Below the pieces are notes generated by a model. The model was not told the DNA's origin. It worked only from the letters and a program-made list of their open reading frames with translations, and made no database searches. Position numbers and translations under genes: made by a program. From Edwardsiella piscicida (GTDB taxonomy: Bacteria; Pseudomonadota; Gammaproteobacteria; Enterobacterales; Enterobacteriaceae): a stretch of DNA of 64,000 nucleotides. Numbering within the stretch: the stretch's first letter is position 1; each line of letters opens with the position of its first letter. Location of the stretch: contig NZ_MPNU01000001.1 in the NCBI RefSeq assembly GCF_001896205.1, positions 1,969,503 to 2,033,502 on the forward strand. Direction: 5' to 3'. Below, piece after piece: positions 19,819 through 29,138 of this stretch.

Positions 19819-20541
19819 ATGGATACGCTGTCCATGCCGCCGGTGGTGATCACCGGCGGCGCCCGCCGCGTCGGACTGGCGCTGGCCCTCTCCCTGCTTG
19901 CCAGAGAGATCCCCGTACTGGTGGCCTACCGCAGTGAATACCCTGCCCTGGCCTCGCTGCGTCAGGCCGGGGCGCACTGCCTACAGAGTGACTTCTCGAC
20001 GACGGAGGGGATCTATGACTTCGCCGCGCGGGTGCAGCGCATCACGCCCCGCCTGCGGGCGCTGATACACAACGCCAGCGCCTGGCAGGCCGAACGCCCC
20101 GACGTAGCGCCGGAGCAGACGCTCAATGCCATGCTGCAGATCCATGTCCACACGCCCTACCTGCTGAATCTGCTGCTAGAGCCGCTGCTGCGTGGGCAGG
20201 GAGACGCCGGCGCCGATATCATCCATTTGACCGATTATGTCGTGGAGCGCGGCAGCGATAGCCATATCGCCTATGCCGCCGGCAAGGCCGCGCTGGACAA
20301 TATGACGCGCTCCTTTGCCCGCAAGCTGGCGCCAGAGGTCAAGGTCAACGCCATCGCCCCGGCGCTGATCCTGTTCAATCCGCAGGATGATGAGGCCTAT
20401 CGGCAAAAAGCGCTGGATAAGTCGCTGATGAAAATTGCCGCAGGCGAACAAGAGATTGTCAATGCCATTGACTTCCTGTTGAATAGTCGTTTCATTACCG
20501 GTCGTACCATAGGGGTCGACGGTGGCCGTCCCCTGCGCTAA
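19819..20541 (+). CDS. folM: Dihydromonapterin reductase FolM (SDR family)
   Basis: A 240-residue short-chain dehydrogenase. The N-terminal nucleotide loop is VITGGARRVG, the NAS motif is ALIHNAS, the catalytic Y-x3-K is AYAAGK, and the C-terminus GRTIGVDGGRPLR is typical of FolM. It reduces dihydromonapterin to tetrahydromonapterin with NADPH, and dihydrofolate weakly. The ATG at 19819 is preferred over an upstream TTG because AAGGA lies 8 bases before it. It precedes rstA with a 22-base gap, so folM-rstA-rstB may be one unit; E. coli has ydgC in between, which is absent here. Confidence 0.94.
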   Translation: MDTLSMPPVVITGGARRVGLALALSLLAREIPVLVAYRSEYPALASLRQAGAHCLQSDFSTTEGIYDFAARVQRITPRLRALIHNASAWQAERPDVAPEQTLNAMLQIHVHTPYLLNLLLEPLLRGQGDAGADIIHLTDYVVERGSDSHIAYAAGKAALDNMTRSFARKLAPEVKVNAIAPALILFNPQDDEAYRQKALDKSLMKIAAGEQEIVNAIDFLLNSRFITGRTIGVDGGRPLR

Positions 20542-20563
20542 CCGTTAACCAGGTGTAGAGACG

Positions 20564-21286
20564 ATGAGCAGAATTGTATTTGTTGAGGATGATCCCGACG
20601 TAGGCCAGCTGATTGCCGCCTATCTGGGGAAACATGACATTGATGTCACGCTGGAGCCGCGCGGCGATACCGCCTTTGACACCATCATTCGGCTAAAGCC
20701 GGATCTGGTGATGCTGGATATCATGCTACCGGGGAAGGATGGCATGAGCCTATGCCGGGATTTGCGGCCGGCCTACGCGGGGCCCATCGTGCTGCTGACC
20801 TCGCTCGACAGCGATATGAACCATATCCTGTCGCTGGAGATGGGCGCCAGTGACTATATTCTGAAAACGACGCCGCCGGCGGTGCTGCTGGCGCGCCTGC
20901 GTCTGCACCTGCGCCAGCATGCGACGCCGCTGCCGGAAAGTACGCGCGCCGCGCCGGCGTCGTCGGCCCGACTCAATCCGCTGCAGCTCGGTCAGCTCTG
21001 TATCGATCCGGTCAACCGCGAGGTGCGCCTCGGCAGCGCGGAGGTACATCTCTCCACCTCCGATTTTGACCTGCTGTGGGAGCTGGCAACCCACGCCGGC
21101 ACCATTATGGATCGCGATGCCCTGCTGCAGAATCTGCGCGGCGTCAGCTATGACGGTCTGGATCGCAGCATCGATGTGGCCATCTCCCGTCTGCGCCGCA
21201 AGCTGAACGATACCGGGCCGGAGCCCGTGCGCATCAAGACCGTACGCAATAAGGGATACCTGTTTGCGCCTAACGCCTGGGAATAG
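20564..21286 (+). CDS. rstA: Response regulator RstA (OmpR family)
   Basis: A 240-residue two-component regulator. The receiver domain (1-120) has acidic pocket FVEDDPD and phospho-acceptor Asp52 in MLDIMLPGKDG. The C-terminal winged helix (about 145-238) has the OmpR/PhoB-type ending SIDVAISRLRRKL and VRNKGYLF. In enterobacteria rstA is activated by PhoPQ and acts on acid, iron and biofilm genes. The receiver lysine position falls in ILKTTPP, so the conserved K is present, with a slightly unusual loop. It is followed after 5 bases by rstB. Confidence 0.95.
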   Translation: MSRIVFVEDDPDVGQLIAAYLGKHDIDVTLEPRGDTAFDTIIRLKPDLVMLDIMLPGKDGMSLCRDLRPAYAGPIVLLTSLDSDMNHILSLEMGASDYILKTTPPAVLLARLRLHLRQHATPLPESTRAAPASSARLNPLQLGQLCIDPVNREVRLGSAEVHLSTSDFDLLWELATHAGTIMDRDALLQNLRGVSYDGLDRSIDVAISRLRRKLNDTGPEPVRIKTVRNKGYLFAPNAWE

Positions 21287-21291
21287 TACCG

Positions 21292-22602
21292 ATGCGCAAA
21301 CTGTTCATTCAGTTCTACCTGCTGCTGTTCGTCTGCTTTCTGGTGATGGCCATGCTGGTCGGGCTGGTCTATAAGGTCACCGCCGAGCGCGCCGGCCGTC
21401 AGTCGATGGATGATCTGATGAAAAGCTCGCTGTATCTGATCCGCAGCCAGCTGCGTGAGATCCCGCCGCGCGATTGGAACAAGACCATCGACAAACTCGA
21501 CTGGAATCTGTCGTTTCAGTTTCATATCGAGCCTCTCGGCAAGCGCCATCTCTCACCCGGACAGGATCGTAAACTGCGTGAGGGCGAGATCGTCGCCTTG
21601 GACAGCGAGTACATTTTTTTACAGCGCATTCCGCGCAGCCACTATGTCCTGGCGGTCGGGCCAATCCCCTACCTGTTTTTTCTGCATGAGATGCGCCTGT
21701 TTGATTTTGCCCTGATGCTGCTTATCGGACTCTCGCTGGCGCTGCCGGTATTTCTGTGGATGCGCCCCCACTGGCAGGATCTGCTCAGGCTGGAGAACGC
21801 CGCCCAGCGCCTGGGCGAAGGGCACCTGCAGGAGCGCACGCACTTCGACAGCACCTCCAGCCTGCATCGCTTAGGGGTCGCGTTTAACCGCATGGCCGAC
21901 AACATCAATACCCTGATCGCCAGTAAAAAGCAGCTGATTGACGGCATTGCCCACGAGCTGCGGACGCCGCTGGTGCGCCTGCGCTACCGGCTGGCCATGA
22001 GCGATAGCCTCAGCGCCGAGGAGCAGGCGGCGATTAACCGGGATATCGGCCAGCTGGAGGGGCTGATCGATGAGCTGCTGACCTATGCACGCCTCGATCG
22101 CCCGCAGGTCAGCACCCATCTGGAGGCGATCGACCTGCCAGCCTGGCTGGAGGATAAGGCCAATGAGCTGCGCCAGATGCATCCCCAGCAGCAGATCTTG
22201 CTGGATATCCCCCATCGGGGCGATTTCGGCGCTATCGATATCCGCCTGTTCGAGCGTCTGCTGGATAACCTGATCAACAACGCCCTGCGCTATAGTCAGG
22301 GCAAGCTCCGTATCGGGCTGTGGTTTGACGGTGATAATGGCTGCCTCCAGGTGGAGGACGACGGGCCCGGTATTCCCGCCGCCGAGCGCGAGCGGGTCTT
22401 CGAACCCTTTGTTCGACTGGATCCCAGCCGCGATCGCGCCACCGGCGGCTGTGGCCTGGGTCTGGCCATCGTCTACAGTATCGTACAGGCTTATCAGGGA
22501 CAAATAGCGATTAGCAGCTCGTCGCTGGGCGGCGCCTGTTTCCTGTTTACCTGGCCGCGTCATAGCGCTACGCTCCCATCGGCGTCCGCCGCCTCAGCCT
22601 GA
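21292..22602 (+). CDS. rstB: Sensor histidine kinase RstB
   Basis: A 436-residue membrane kinase. TM1 is at about 7-27 and a small periplasmic domain spans 28-135. TM2 is near 137-160, with a HAMP domain to about 212. The dimerisation H-box is IAHELRTPLVRLRYRL, and the catalytic domain has N-box NLINNALRYSQ, G1 DDGPGIP and G2 GGCGLGLAIV. Partner of RstA. Two proline-rich blocks in the periplasmic part (REIPPRDW) match the E. coli protein. The tus gene that follows rstB in E. coli is absent here. Confidence 0.95.
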   Translation: MRKLFIQFYLLLFVCFLVMAMLVGLVYKVTAERAGRQSMDDLMKSSLYLIRSQLREIPPRDWNKTIDKLDWNLSFQFHIEPLGKRHLSPGQDRKLREGEIVALDSEYIFLQRIPRSHYVLAVGPIPYLFFLHEMRLFDFALMLLIGLSLALPVFLWMRPHWQDLLRLENAAQRLGEGHLQERTHFDSTSSLHRLGVAFNRMADNINTLIASKKQLIDGIAHELRTPLVRLRYRLAMSDSLSAEEQAAINRDIGQLEGLIDELLTYARLDRPQVSTHLEAIDLPAWLEDKANELRQMHPQQQILLDIPHRGDFGAIDIRLFERLLDNLINNALRYSQGKLRIGLWFDGDNGCLQVEDDGPGIPAAERERVFEPFVRLDPSRDRATGGCGLGLAIVYSIVQAYQGQIAISSSSLGGACFLFTWPRHSATLPSASAASA

Positions 22603-22649
22603 CCCCCATCACCCTACTAACGGCCCCCGTGGGCCGTGGAGTCGCGATT

Positions 22650-24158
22650 ATGACCAGTGCCTATCAACGTTTGGAAACGATCTTTCAGCGCCTGGCGCGC
22701 TTTGACCATCTATCAGCCATCGCCGGCTGGGATATGCAGACCTATATGCCGAGCGGCGGCAGCGGCGCTCGCTCAGCGGCGCTCACCGAGCTTAGCCTGC
22801 TGATGCACCGAATCCTGTGCGACGAAGAGACCGGCGTCTGGCTGCAGCGCGCCGCGCAGGAGAGCCTCAGCGATGAGCAGCGCGCTAATGTGGCCGAAAT
22901 GCAGCGACGCTACGCGCGGGCCAGCCTGCTCCCCGCCGCCCTGGTCGAGGAGAAATCCCTGGCCGGAATGCGCTGCGAGCATGCCTGGCGGACGCAGCGC
23001 GCCAATAATGACTGGCATGGATTTATGGAGAATCTGCGCCCGGTCGTTCGGCTAAGCCGCGAGGAGGCCAAAATCCGCGCCGATCATGCCGGATGCAGCC
23101 GCTATGATGCCCTGCTGGATCTGTATGAGCCGGGGATGAACAGCGCGCGCCTGGACACCCTGTTTGGCGAGATTAAAGGCTGGCTGCCTACGCTGCTGCA
23201 GCGGGTAGTGGAGCGACAGCAGCGCACGCCGCCGCGGCTGCCGCGCGGGCCCTTCGATGAAGAGGCGCAGCGTCAGCTGGGGCTGCGTATCATGGCGCAG
23301 CTGGGCTTCGACTTTGCCCACGGCCGCCTGGACGTCAGCGCCCATCCCTTCTGCGGCGGCGTGCCTCAAGACGTTCGCATCACCACCCGCTATAACCGCG
23401 ATGACTTTCTTAGCGCGCTGCTGGGCATCGTGCATGAAACCGGTCACGCCCGCTATGAGCAAAATCTACCGTCTGCCTGGGCGGGGCAACCGCTGGGCGA
23501 AGCGCGTTCTACTGCGATCCATGAGTCTCAGAGCCTGTTTTTTGAGATGCAGCTGGCGCGCAGCCACGGCTTTTTGAACTTCCTGCGCCCGTGGGTTATC
23601 GAGGCCTTTGGCGACGATCCGGCCTTCAGCGCGGAAAACTTTGTCCGCCTCAATCAGCGCGTCAAGCCCGGCTATATTCGGGTCGATGCCGATGAGGTCA
23701 GCTATCCGGCGCACATCATTTTGCGCTATGAGATCGAACGGGCGCTGATTGAAGGCGAGATTGAGGTCGAGGATATTCCGGCGCTGTGGGACAGCCAGAT
23801 GCGCGGCACGCTGGGGCTGAGTACCGCCGGCAACTACCGCGACGGCTGTATGCAGGATATTCACTGGACTGACGGCGCCTTTGGCTACTTCCCCACCTAT
23901 ACCCTCGGCGCGATGTACGCCGCGCAGCTGTACGCCGCCGCCCGCCGCGATATCCCCGATCTCCCGGCGCAGATCGCCGCCGGCGATATCGCCCCGATCG
24001 GCCACTGGCTGCGTCAACATATCTGGTGCCATGGCTCGCGCTGGGATACCGATACCCTGATCCGCAACGTCTGCGGTGAGCCGCTGAACCCAGATTACCT
24101 GCGGCGCCATCTGGAGCAGCGCTATCTGGGGAGTGAGACGGACGATAGCCTGCGCTAA
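22650..24158 (+). CDS. Carboxypeptidase Taq, metallopeptidase M32 family
   Basis: A 502-residue zinc carboxypeptidase with broad specificity for C-terminal residues. The M32 signature HETGHARYEQ holds the two zinc His residues and catalytic Glu, with a downstream Glu in the helix after ESQSLFFEMQL. Other conserved pieces are DVRITTRYN and the C-terminal TYTLGAMYAAQ. There is no signal peptide, so it is cytoplasmic. The ATG at 22650 has GGAG 9 bases upstream; a GTG 21 bases earlier is less likely. The E. coli K-12 terminus has no such gene after rstB, so it is an insertion relative to that map. It is ordinary in base composition. Confidence 0.93.
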   Translation: MTSAYQRLETIFQRLARFDHLSAIAGWDMQTYMPSGGSGARSAALTELSLLMHRILCDEETGVWLQRAAQESLSDEQRANVAEMQRRYARASLLPAALVEEKSLAGMRCEHAWRTQRANNDWHGFMENLRPVVRLSREEAKIRADHAGCSRYDALLDLYEPGMNSARLDTLFGEIKGWLPTLLQRVVERQQRTPPRLPRGPFDEEAQRQLGLRIMAQLGFDFAHGRLDVSAHPFCGGVPQDVRITTRYNRDDFLSALLGIVHETGHARYEQNLPSAWAGQPLGEARSTAIHESQSLFFEMQLARSHGFLNFLRPWVIEAFGDDPAFSAENFVRLNQRVKPGYIRVDADEVSYPAHIILRYEIERALIEGEIEVEDIPALWDSQMRGTLGLSTAGNYRDGCMQDIHWTDGAFGYFPTYTLGAMYAAQLYAAARRDIPDLPAQIAAGDIAPIGHWLRQHIWCHGSRWDTDTLIRNVCGEPLNPDYLRRHLEQRYLGSETDDSLR

Positions 24159-24423
24159 GGCGTTTGGCCACCGTTCGGCGTCGTTCGCGATGAGGGCCAA
24201 CAGGCGGTGGCACCGGGGAGCAGCCCCAGAACTCCGTCTGTTCCGATGGCCTAGAGGATAATGATGCGGCCGCCGGCGCGGCGTACTCGTCGCGCTCGGT
24301 CAGCGTGACCGGCGGCAAACGCGCGGTGCCATCCTCTGCGGGAAATGACAACCGACCTGCCCGTCCTTCCGCAAAAGCCCAAGGCGAGCAGGTCAGCGAT
24401 GTCTTCTCGTCGCGCCGCCGCGT

Positions 24424-25149
24424 CTACTCTGTCATCAAACGGTAAAAAGGCTCTTCTCGTAACGCTTGGCTTTGCATCTCGCCTCCGCCGCGCTCGCTGC
24501 GCAGCTCGTTACGATAACTGATATACCGCCAACTGTCGGGATGGACGTCCGACTCGGGGACGCGTCCGGGGATAATCCCCTGCTCCGATAGCCTCGACTC
24601 CAGACTGGCTATAAATTGCCGCGTCTTGTGAAGCGCCGTCGCACTGTACTGCGAATCGCCCCGATCCGGCTTGACATACAGCGTAAACTGCGCCCCTTCG
24701 CCAACGCGGGATTGCTGATCGACCCGCGCCATATCGGTCACCTTCCACTTATCGATCGGGCTGTCCTCTGAAAACAGCAGTCCAGATAGCGCTTGAAAGG
24801 CCTGCGCTACCTGTTGCTCTTGCACACTGATGTGGAACTTGTCACCGATAAATTCGCCCCTGTACTGCGGCGCTTCGCGACGGGCGTGAATGAAGAAATC
24901 ATCACTCGCGTTCGACAGGCGAAATCCCTGACTCAGGGCAAAGAAGCCACTCTGGCGTATCCCTGAGTAGTCCGGCGCATTCGGCTCTACGGTGAAGTGG
25001 GAAAGCGGCATCTGGCGCATTTGACGGTGCAGCGTGTCGAAATTGCTTTTTAGGCTCTCATTCATTGGGGGCATCTGCGGCCTCCCGGCGGGGGCCCCGA
25101 CCTGAAATGGCGGGAGGCTAAGCGTCAAAGCGGCTCGGTTAATTGGCAC
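24424..25149 (-). CDS. eseN: Phosphothreonine lyase, SpvC/OspF-family type III effector
   Basis: A 241-residue protein closely resembling Salmonella SpvC and Shigella OspF over its whole length. These effectors irreversibly remove phosphate from phosphothreonine of host MAP kinases by beta-elimination. SpvC catalytic and binding residues are present at the same numbering: Lys104 and His106 in GDKFHIS, Lys136 in DKWKVTDM, Arg148 and Tyr158. The N-terminus INRAALTLSLPPF keeps the kinase-docking D-motif pattern (basic, then alternating Leu). The C-terminal REEPFYRLMTE is also conserved. The start is a GTG with AAGGAC upstream, which gives the same first residues as SpvC (MPIN). The Edwardsiella effector EseN is of this family, so the symbol is a likely one. 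No secretion genes lie nearby. Confidence 0.92.
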   Translation of the reverse strand: MPINRAALTLSLPPFQVGAPAGRPQMPPMNESLKSNFDTLHRQMRQMPLSHFTVEPNAPDYSGIRQSGFFALSQGFRLSNASDDFFIHARREAPQYRGEFIGDKFHISVQEQQVAQAFQALSGLLFSEDSPIDKWKVTDMARVDQQSRVGEGAQFTLYVKPDRGDSQYSATALHKTRQFIASLESRLSEQGIIPGRVPESDVHPDSWRYISYRNELRSERGGGEMQSQALREEPFYRLMTE

Positions 25150-25497
25150 AGGGAACGTCCTTTACACGATGAGAGTCCATGATTATCACGTTTAAACGCT
25201 CACCCTTCTTTGGAAAAACGCGGCGTTATTTAAAAATCCAACCGCCCTATCCAGCGATAATAAGACCGCCCCATTGGTAAGCGGGACGACGTATTTAGCA
25301 TCGGCGATTGATTGGCTCTGATGGCTTATTGCGCCCCGCCTCTTCGCCTTCTGTGCCCCCCGCTCTCGCGCCATGGTCAGCGCCTGCCGATAAAGTATAA
25401 ACGCAGCGTAGGTGTAACTTTGCGGTATAGCGCCAGGCAAATTATTGCCAACCTGTCACACTTTTGCGGCGTATTAAAAAAGCGTAAGGAGTTAGGG

Positions 25498-26736
25498 ATG
25501 AAAAAACAGATAGTCGCAGTTATTGTCGGGGCACTGCTGGCGGCCGGCGCCGCGCAGGCGCAAAGTGAACCGCAGGGATACCAGCTGCAGCAGGTGTTGA
25601 TCATGAGTCGGCACAATCTACGTGCCCCACTGGCCAATAACGGGAGCGTGCTGGAGCAATCAACCCCCAAAGCCTGGCCGCAGTGGGATGTCCCGGGTGG
25701 ACAGCTCACTACCAAAGGCGGCGTGCTAGAGGTGTACATGGGGCACTATGTGCGTGAATGGCTGGCGCAGCAGGGGCTTATCAGCAGCGGCGAATGTCCT
25801 GCCCCCGAGGCGGTGTATGCCTACGCCAACAGCCTGCAGCGCACCGTCGCCACTGCGCAGTTCTTCATTACCGGCGCGTTTCCAGGGTGCGATATCACGG
25901 TGCACCACCAGGATAAGATGGGCACCATGGATCCCACGTTTAACCCGGTGATTACGGATGCCTCGCCGACGTTTCGCGAACAGGCGCTGAAGGCGATGGA
26001 AAGTGAACGGCAGAAAATGCACCTGGGCGATAGCTACAGGCTGCTGGCGCAGATCGTGGACTATCAAGATTCCCCGGCATGCAAAGAGAAGCACCTGTGT
26101 TCGCTGGCGGACGGGCAGGATCGCTTTAGCGCCAACGTGGGACAGGAGCCGAGCGTCTCTGGGCCGCTGAAGATCGGTAATTCGCTGGTCGATGCCTTTA
26201 CCCTGCAGTATTACCAAGGTTTTCCGGTGGATCGGGTCGCATGGGGCGAGATCAACACCGACGCGCAGTGGCAGCGCCTATCGCAGCTGAAAAACGGTTA
26301 CCAAGACAGCCTGTTCACCTCTCCGGCGGTGGCGCGTAACGTCGCCAAGCCGCTGGTAAAATACCTGGATAAGGCACTGGTGACCGACGCGGCGAAAACG
26401 CCGAAGATAACCCTACTGGTGGGGCATGATTCGAACATCGCCTCGCTGCTGACGGCGCTGGATTTCAAACCCTACCGACTGCATGACCAGTATGAGCGTA
26501 CGCCCATCGGCGGCAAAATCGTGTTCCAGCGCTGGCGGGATACGGCAAAAAACCAGGAGATGATGAAGATTGAGTACCTGTATCAAAGCACTCGCCAGCT
26601 ACGCGATGCCGTGCCCCTGACGCTGGCATCACCGCCGCAGCGGGTGACGCTTGAGCTCAGCGGTTGTCCGATAGATGCCAACGGCTTCTGCCCGGTCGAG
26701 CAATTTAATGCGGTGCTCAATCAGGCGGCGCAGTAA
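25498..26736 (+). CDS. agp: Glucose-1-phosphatase, histidine acid phosphatase family
   Basis: A 412-residue periplasmic enzyme that releases phosphate from glucose-1-phosphate, and has phytase-like activity in relatives. The signal peptide spans about residues 1-21 (AAGAAQAQ cleavage region). The phosphate-binding motif is [10 protein letters not shown], the variant of RHGxRxP found in Agp, and the second motif [11 protein letters not shown] supplies the catalytic His-Asp. Six or more Cys residues support periplasmic disulfides. A longer frame exists, but the ATG at 25498 has AAGGAG upstream and starts the signal peptide. A terminator-like hairpin follows. Confidence 0.95.
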   Translation: MKKQIVAVIVGALLAAGAAQAQSEPQGYQLQQVLIMSRHNLRAPLANNGSVLEQSTPKAWPQWDVPGGQLTTKGGVLEVYMGHYVREWLAQQGLISSGECPAPEAVYAYANSLQRTVATAQFFITGAFPGCDITVHHQDKMGTMDPTFNPVITDASPTFREQALKAMESERQKMHLGDSYRLLAQIVDYQDSPACKEKHLCSLADGQDRFSANVGQEPSVSGPLKIGNSLVDAFTLQYYQGFPVDRVAWGEINTDAQWQRLSQLKNGYQDSLFTSPAVARNVAKPLVKYLDKALVTDAAKTPKITLLVGHDSNIASLLTALDFKPYRLHDQYERTPIGGKIVFQRWRDTAKNQEMMKIEYLYQSTRQLRDAVPLTLASPPQRVTLELSGCPIDANGFCPVEQFNAVLNQAAQ

Positions 26737-26809
26737 TCTTACGCCGATACGCCCTGGGGAAGACGCGCTGTGCCCTCCCCGGGCCTGCTGCCGGAGAGGT
26801 AAACTGCCG

Positions 26810-26849
26810 CCCGGCGCCCTGTCTCGCGCCGGGGGTATCATCTTTTTTT
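26810..26849 (+). terminator. Probable terminator of agp
   Basis: The 8-bp stem CCCGGCGC (26810-26817) and GCGCCGGG (26826-26833) is followed after a few bases by a run of eight T (26843-26850), about 75 bases past the agp stop codon. Confidence 0.65.
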
Positions 26850-26950
26850 TGCATAATAGCGCCATGTAACAGGGGAAAAATGGTGAGAGCGCGAGTCGGT
26901 CAGGGTATTTTTAACGATCGGATCGCCTATCGTGATGATGTCACCCACCG

Positions 26951-27655
26951 TCAGCCCACCGTCTTTGGCCGCTGTGCCATCGCCGGCGTGGCCGCCAGTG
27001 TGAAACTATTGTCTATGCGCCTACAAATCTCAGCGAGAGGAACCACGCCGTCTAGGCGAAGGGTGACCCAATATTTTTTGTTCATGTGATAGCCGGGAAA
27101 GTATCTTCTGCCATCAACAAGCGTCGAAATATCGTCCGGGGCCATTTTTAAATCGATAACTTCAACCATATCGTCGTCGAGACCGCCCAGCTTTGCGCTC
27201 TTGATGCGCAATATGGCGCCGTACCACTTTCCATTATCCGACCGCCGAAAGATGGCATTATCAGGAGAGCGCGGCCATAAAAACTCCAGCTCACTGTGAT
27301 ATTTTTCTTTGATAAACCGAATGACCTCCTTTGCCTGTTCCGTTTTAAACGGATGGAGAGAAAAACACTTTTCCGCTATATTTATCAATTCATTTTCATA
27401 CTCCTCACGAATTTTACCCACGAAGGCGCCGGTCGCCGACCTGATACGATGTAATATGTACTCCTCCTCCGTGAGCCTATCCACAACCGCCGCAGATATT
27501 TCGCCATGCCGAGTGATTGTTACCGTCATAACGAACTGACCGTCGGCTACATCACGAGAGTAAATATAGCATTGTTCATTTTGGCGAAACCCATAGGCGC
27601 TCAGGCGTTGAACGTCGACCTCACGCCGTGCGAATATATCATTAATATCATGCAT
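26951..27655 (-). CDS. MmcQ/YjbR-family DNA-binding-fold protein
   Basis: A 234-residue protein. The C-terminal half has the YjbR (MmcQ-like) double-wing signature: a segment beginning at NAIFRRSDNGKWYGAI, then DLKMAPDDISTLVDG, GYHMNKKYWVTLRLDG, and a final helix. The N-terminal half (residues 1-110) is an extra domain seen in longer members of the family. Cellular role is unknown; the fold is thought to bind nucleic acid but no activity is shown. The ATG at the frame start is used. It sits next to the accessory island and has somewhat lower GC than its left neighbours. Confidence 0.8.
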   Translation of the reverse strand: MHDINDIFARREVDVQRLSAYGFRQNEQCYIYSRDVADGQFVMTVTITRHGEISAAVVDRLTEEEYILHRIRSATGAFVGKIREEYENELINIAEKCFSLHPFKTEQAKEVIRFIKEKYHSELEFLWPRSPDNAIFRRSDNGKWYGAILRIKSAKLGGLDDDMVEVIDLKMAPDDISTLVDGRRYFPGYHMNKKYWVTLRLDGVVPLAEICRRIDNSFTLAATPAMAQRPKTVG

Positions 27656-27872
27656 ATACCCTTGCCTTACAACCGCGAAACCATAGATAACAAGTTAAAA
27701 TATCTACCGCGTATAATCAATCAGGATGGATCGCATCGCCCGATGCGATATCCCCCGCGGGATCTTATCCTCAGTGTGATGGTCGCCCTGCGCTATCGCC
27801 ACCGTGCGGCGGGCGCAACTGAACCGTACCGGGTTTCTGGGAGACTACACTCTCAGTGAAAGGAGACCCGAT

Positions 27873-28205
27873 ATGACATCGACATCATCCAAGCGTTATT
27901 CTCCCGAGCTCCGTGAGCGAGCTGTCAGAATGCTGATAGAACAGCGGGAGAGTTACCCTTCTGAACATGCTGCCATCAAATCCATTGCTCCTAAAATCGG
28001 CTGTAGCATCGACACCCTACGCTATTGGCTTCGCCAGCATGAACGCGATGTTGGCGGCGGTGATGCTGGACTCAAGACTGCCGAACGCCAACGGCTGAAG
28101 GCGTTGGAGCGGGAGGTTAGAGAGCGTCGACGCAGCAACGATATCCTGCGGCAGACCTCTGCTTATTTTGCGAAGGCGGAGTTCGACCGTCTGTGGAAAA
28201 AATAA
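27873..28205 (+). CDS. IS3-family transposase OrfA
   Basis: A 110-residue OrfA with a helix-turn-helix (ERAVRMLIEQRESYPSE, then IGCSIDTLRYWLRQHE) and a C-terminal leucine-zipper-like helix from LKALEREVRERRRSNDILR to AKAEFDRLWKK. AAGGAG lies upstream of the ATG. The 3' end overlaps the start of orfB, the site where programmed frameshifting normally makes OrfAB. Since orfB is deleted, only OrfA can be made, and OrfA alone often acts as a repressor of transposition in this family. Confidence 0.9.
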   Translation: MTSTSSKRYSPELRERAVRMLIEQRESYPSEHAAIKSIAPKIGCSIDTLRYWLRQHERDVGGGDAGLKTAERQRLKALEREVRERRRSNDILRQTSAYFAKAEFDRLWKK

Positions 28206-28469
28206 TGCCGCTGCTAGATACCCTCTGCGGTAGTCATGGGGTCGGACCGGTATGTCATGAGCTGAATATCGCCCCATCGATGTACTACCGGCACCAAAAT
28301 TACCGTCAGCTCCCTGAAACACGCAGTCAGCGTGACCAGCGAGATGAACATCTGAAGCTGGAGATACAGCGTGAATCGTCGGTTACTGGAACGAGTCGGT
28401 CACATCCCCCCGGCTGAAGCCGAAAAAGCGTATTACGCTTCCATCGGAAACGGGGTTATGCCAGCCTGA
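28193..28469 (+). pseudogene. IS3-family transposase OrfB remnant
   Basis: The first part reads MPLLDTLCGSHGVGPVCHEL up to KLEIQRE, the normal start of IS3 OrfB. It is then joined out of frame to the normal C-terminus, NRRLLERVGHIPPAEAEKAY, ending at the TGA at 28467. The integrase core with the DDE triad is missing. This is a simple internal deletion, not a sequencing frameshift. Confidence 0.88.
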
Positions 28470-28627
28470 GTTCCCGGACTAAAAACTCTCCCACAAAACC
28501 GGTACGGTTCAATTTTCGGTTTCCAGACCCACAGTTTATCGAACACTTTCTCATGCAACTGTAGCGAAATAACATCCCCCCCAAAAAAATTGGGAGAGAT
28601 TTTTCCTATTATAAGAAATAATGAGCT

Positions 28628-29137
28628 TTACTCGAAAGCTTTATGGAATGTAACTATCCCAGAAGGCAATTGATTAATATTGATTAGTGATTGTGCCAAA
28701 AAATATTTAGCAGGAACACCCTCAACAATGAACCGATGATTATGATGGAAACCAAAACGTGAGTAATACTCTGGGTCACCCAAAACAACAAGGCCATCAA
28801 TATTTCTTTCTTTTAACAACAAAATCGATTGTTCTATCATTTTACTGCCAATTCCCTGCCTCTGCCGCGAAGGTGAAACAGAGATAGGCGCCAGAGCATG
28901 CCAGCGGGTTGTTATCCCATCTATTTTTACGGATGAATAGGCAAGATGACCAATAATCCCACTATCATCCTCCGCGACCAATGATAATGTCATTGCTTCC
29001 GCATCACGTAATCTATTGATAATCATATGCTCATTTGGGGATGAACCCGGTTCATGATGAGGATGTCCTGTAAACGCCAATAAAGTTAACCTTTCTATAT
29101 GGTTTATATCTTGCTTCTTTTCTTCTCTGATAATCAT
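28628..29137 (-). CDS. GNAT-family N-acetyltransferase
   Basis: A 169-residue acetyltransferase resembling YhbS-type GNATs. The acetyl-CoA loop is RQRQGIGSKMIEQSI, the mid strand LAPISVSP precedes it, and LVVLGDPEYYSRFGF is the typical C-terminal YhbS motif. The substrate is unknown. The start is the ATG one base after the stop codon of the MerR-methyltransferase gene, with its ribosome site inside that gene's end, so the two are translationally coupled. Base composition is low in GC relative to the window. A pairing with a MerR/methyltransferase protein suggests detoxification or self-protection, but that is inference. Confidence 0.88.
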   Translation of the reverse strand: MIIREEKKQDINHIERLTLLAFTGHPHHEPGSSPNEHMIINRLRDAEAMTLSLVAEDDSGIIGHLAYSSVKIDGITTRWHALAPISVSPSRQRQGIGSKMIEQSILLLKERNIDGLVVLGDPEYYSRFGFHHNHRFIVEGVPAKYFLAQSLININQLPSGIVTFHKAFE

Positions 29138-29138
29138 T

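Larger units (their letters stand above)
27820..28511 (+). mobile_element. IS3-family element with internal deletion
   Basis: A 692-bp derivative bounded by imperfect inverted repeats of about 27 bp. The left end starts TGAACCGTACCGGGTTTCTG (27820); the right end, read inward from 28511, starts TGAACCGTACCGGTTTTGTG. It contains an intact orfA and only the first and last pieces of orfB. Full-length relatives are about 1.2-1.3 kb, so roughly 0.5 kb including the DDE core is missing. Flanking bases do not form a target duplication, which suggests a later rearrangement at one end. It could only move with transposase supplied from elsewhere. Confidence 0.88.

Noticed and set aside
26932-26944. GTGATGATGTCAC as a fourth matS site
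   Set aside because: One mismatch in an otherwise fixed position; kept as a possible weak site but not annotated.
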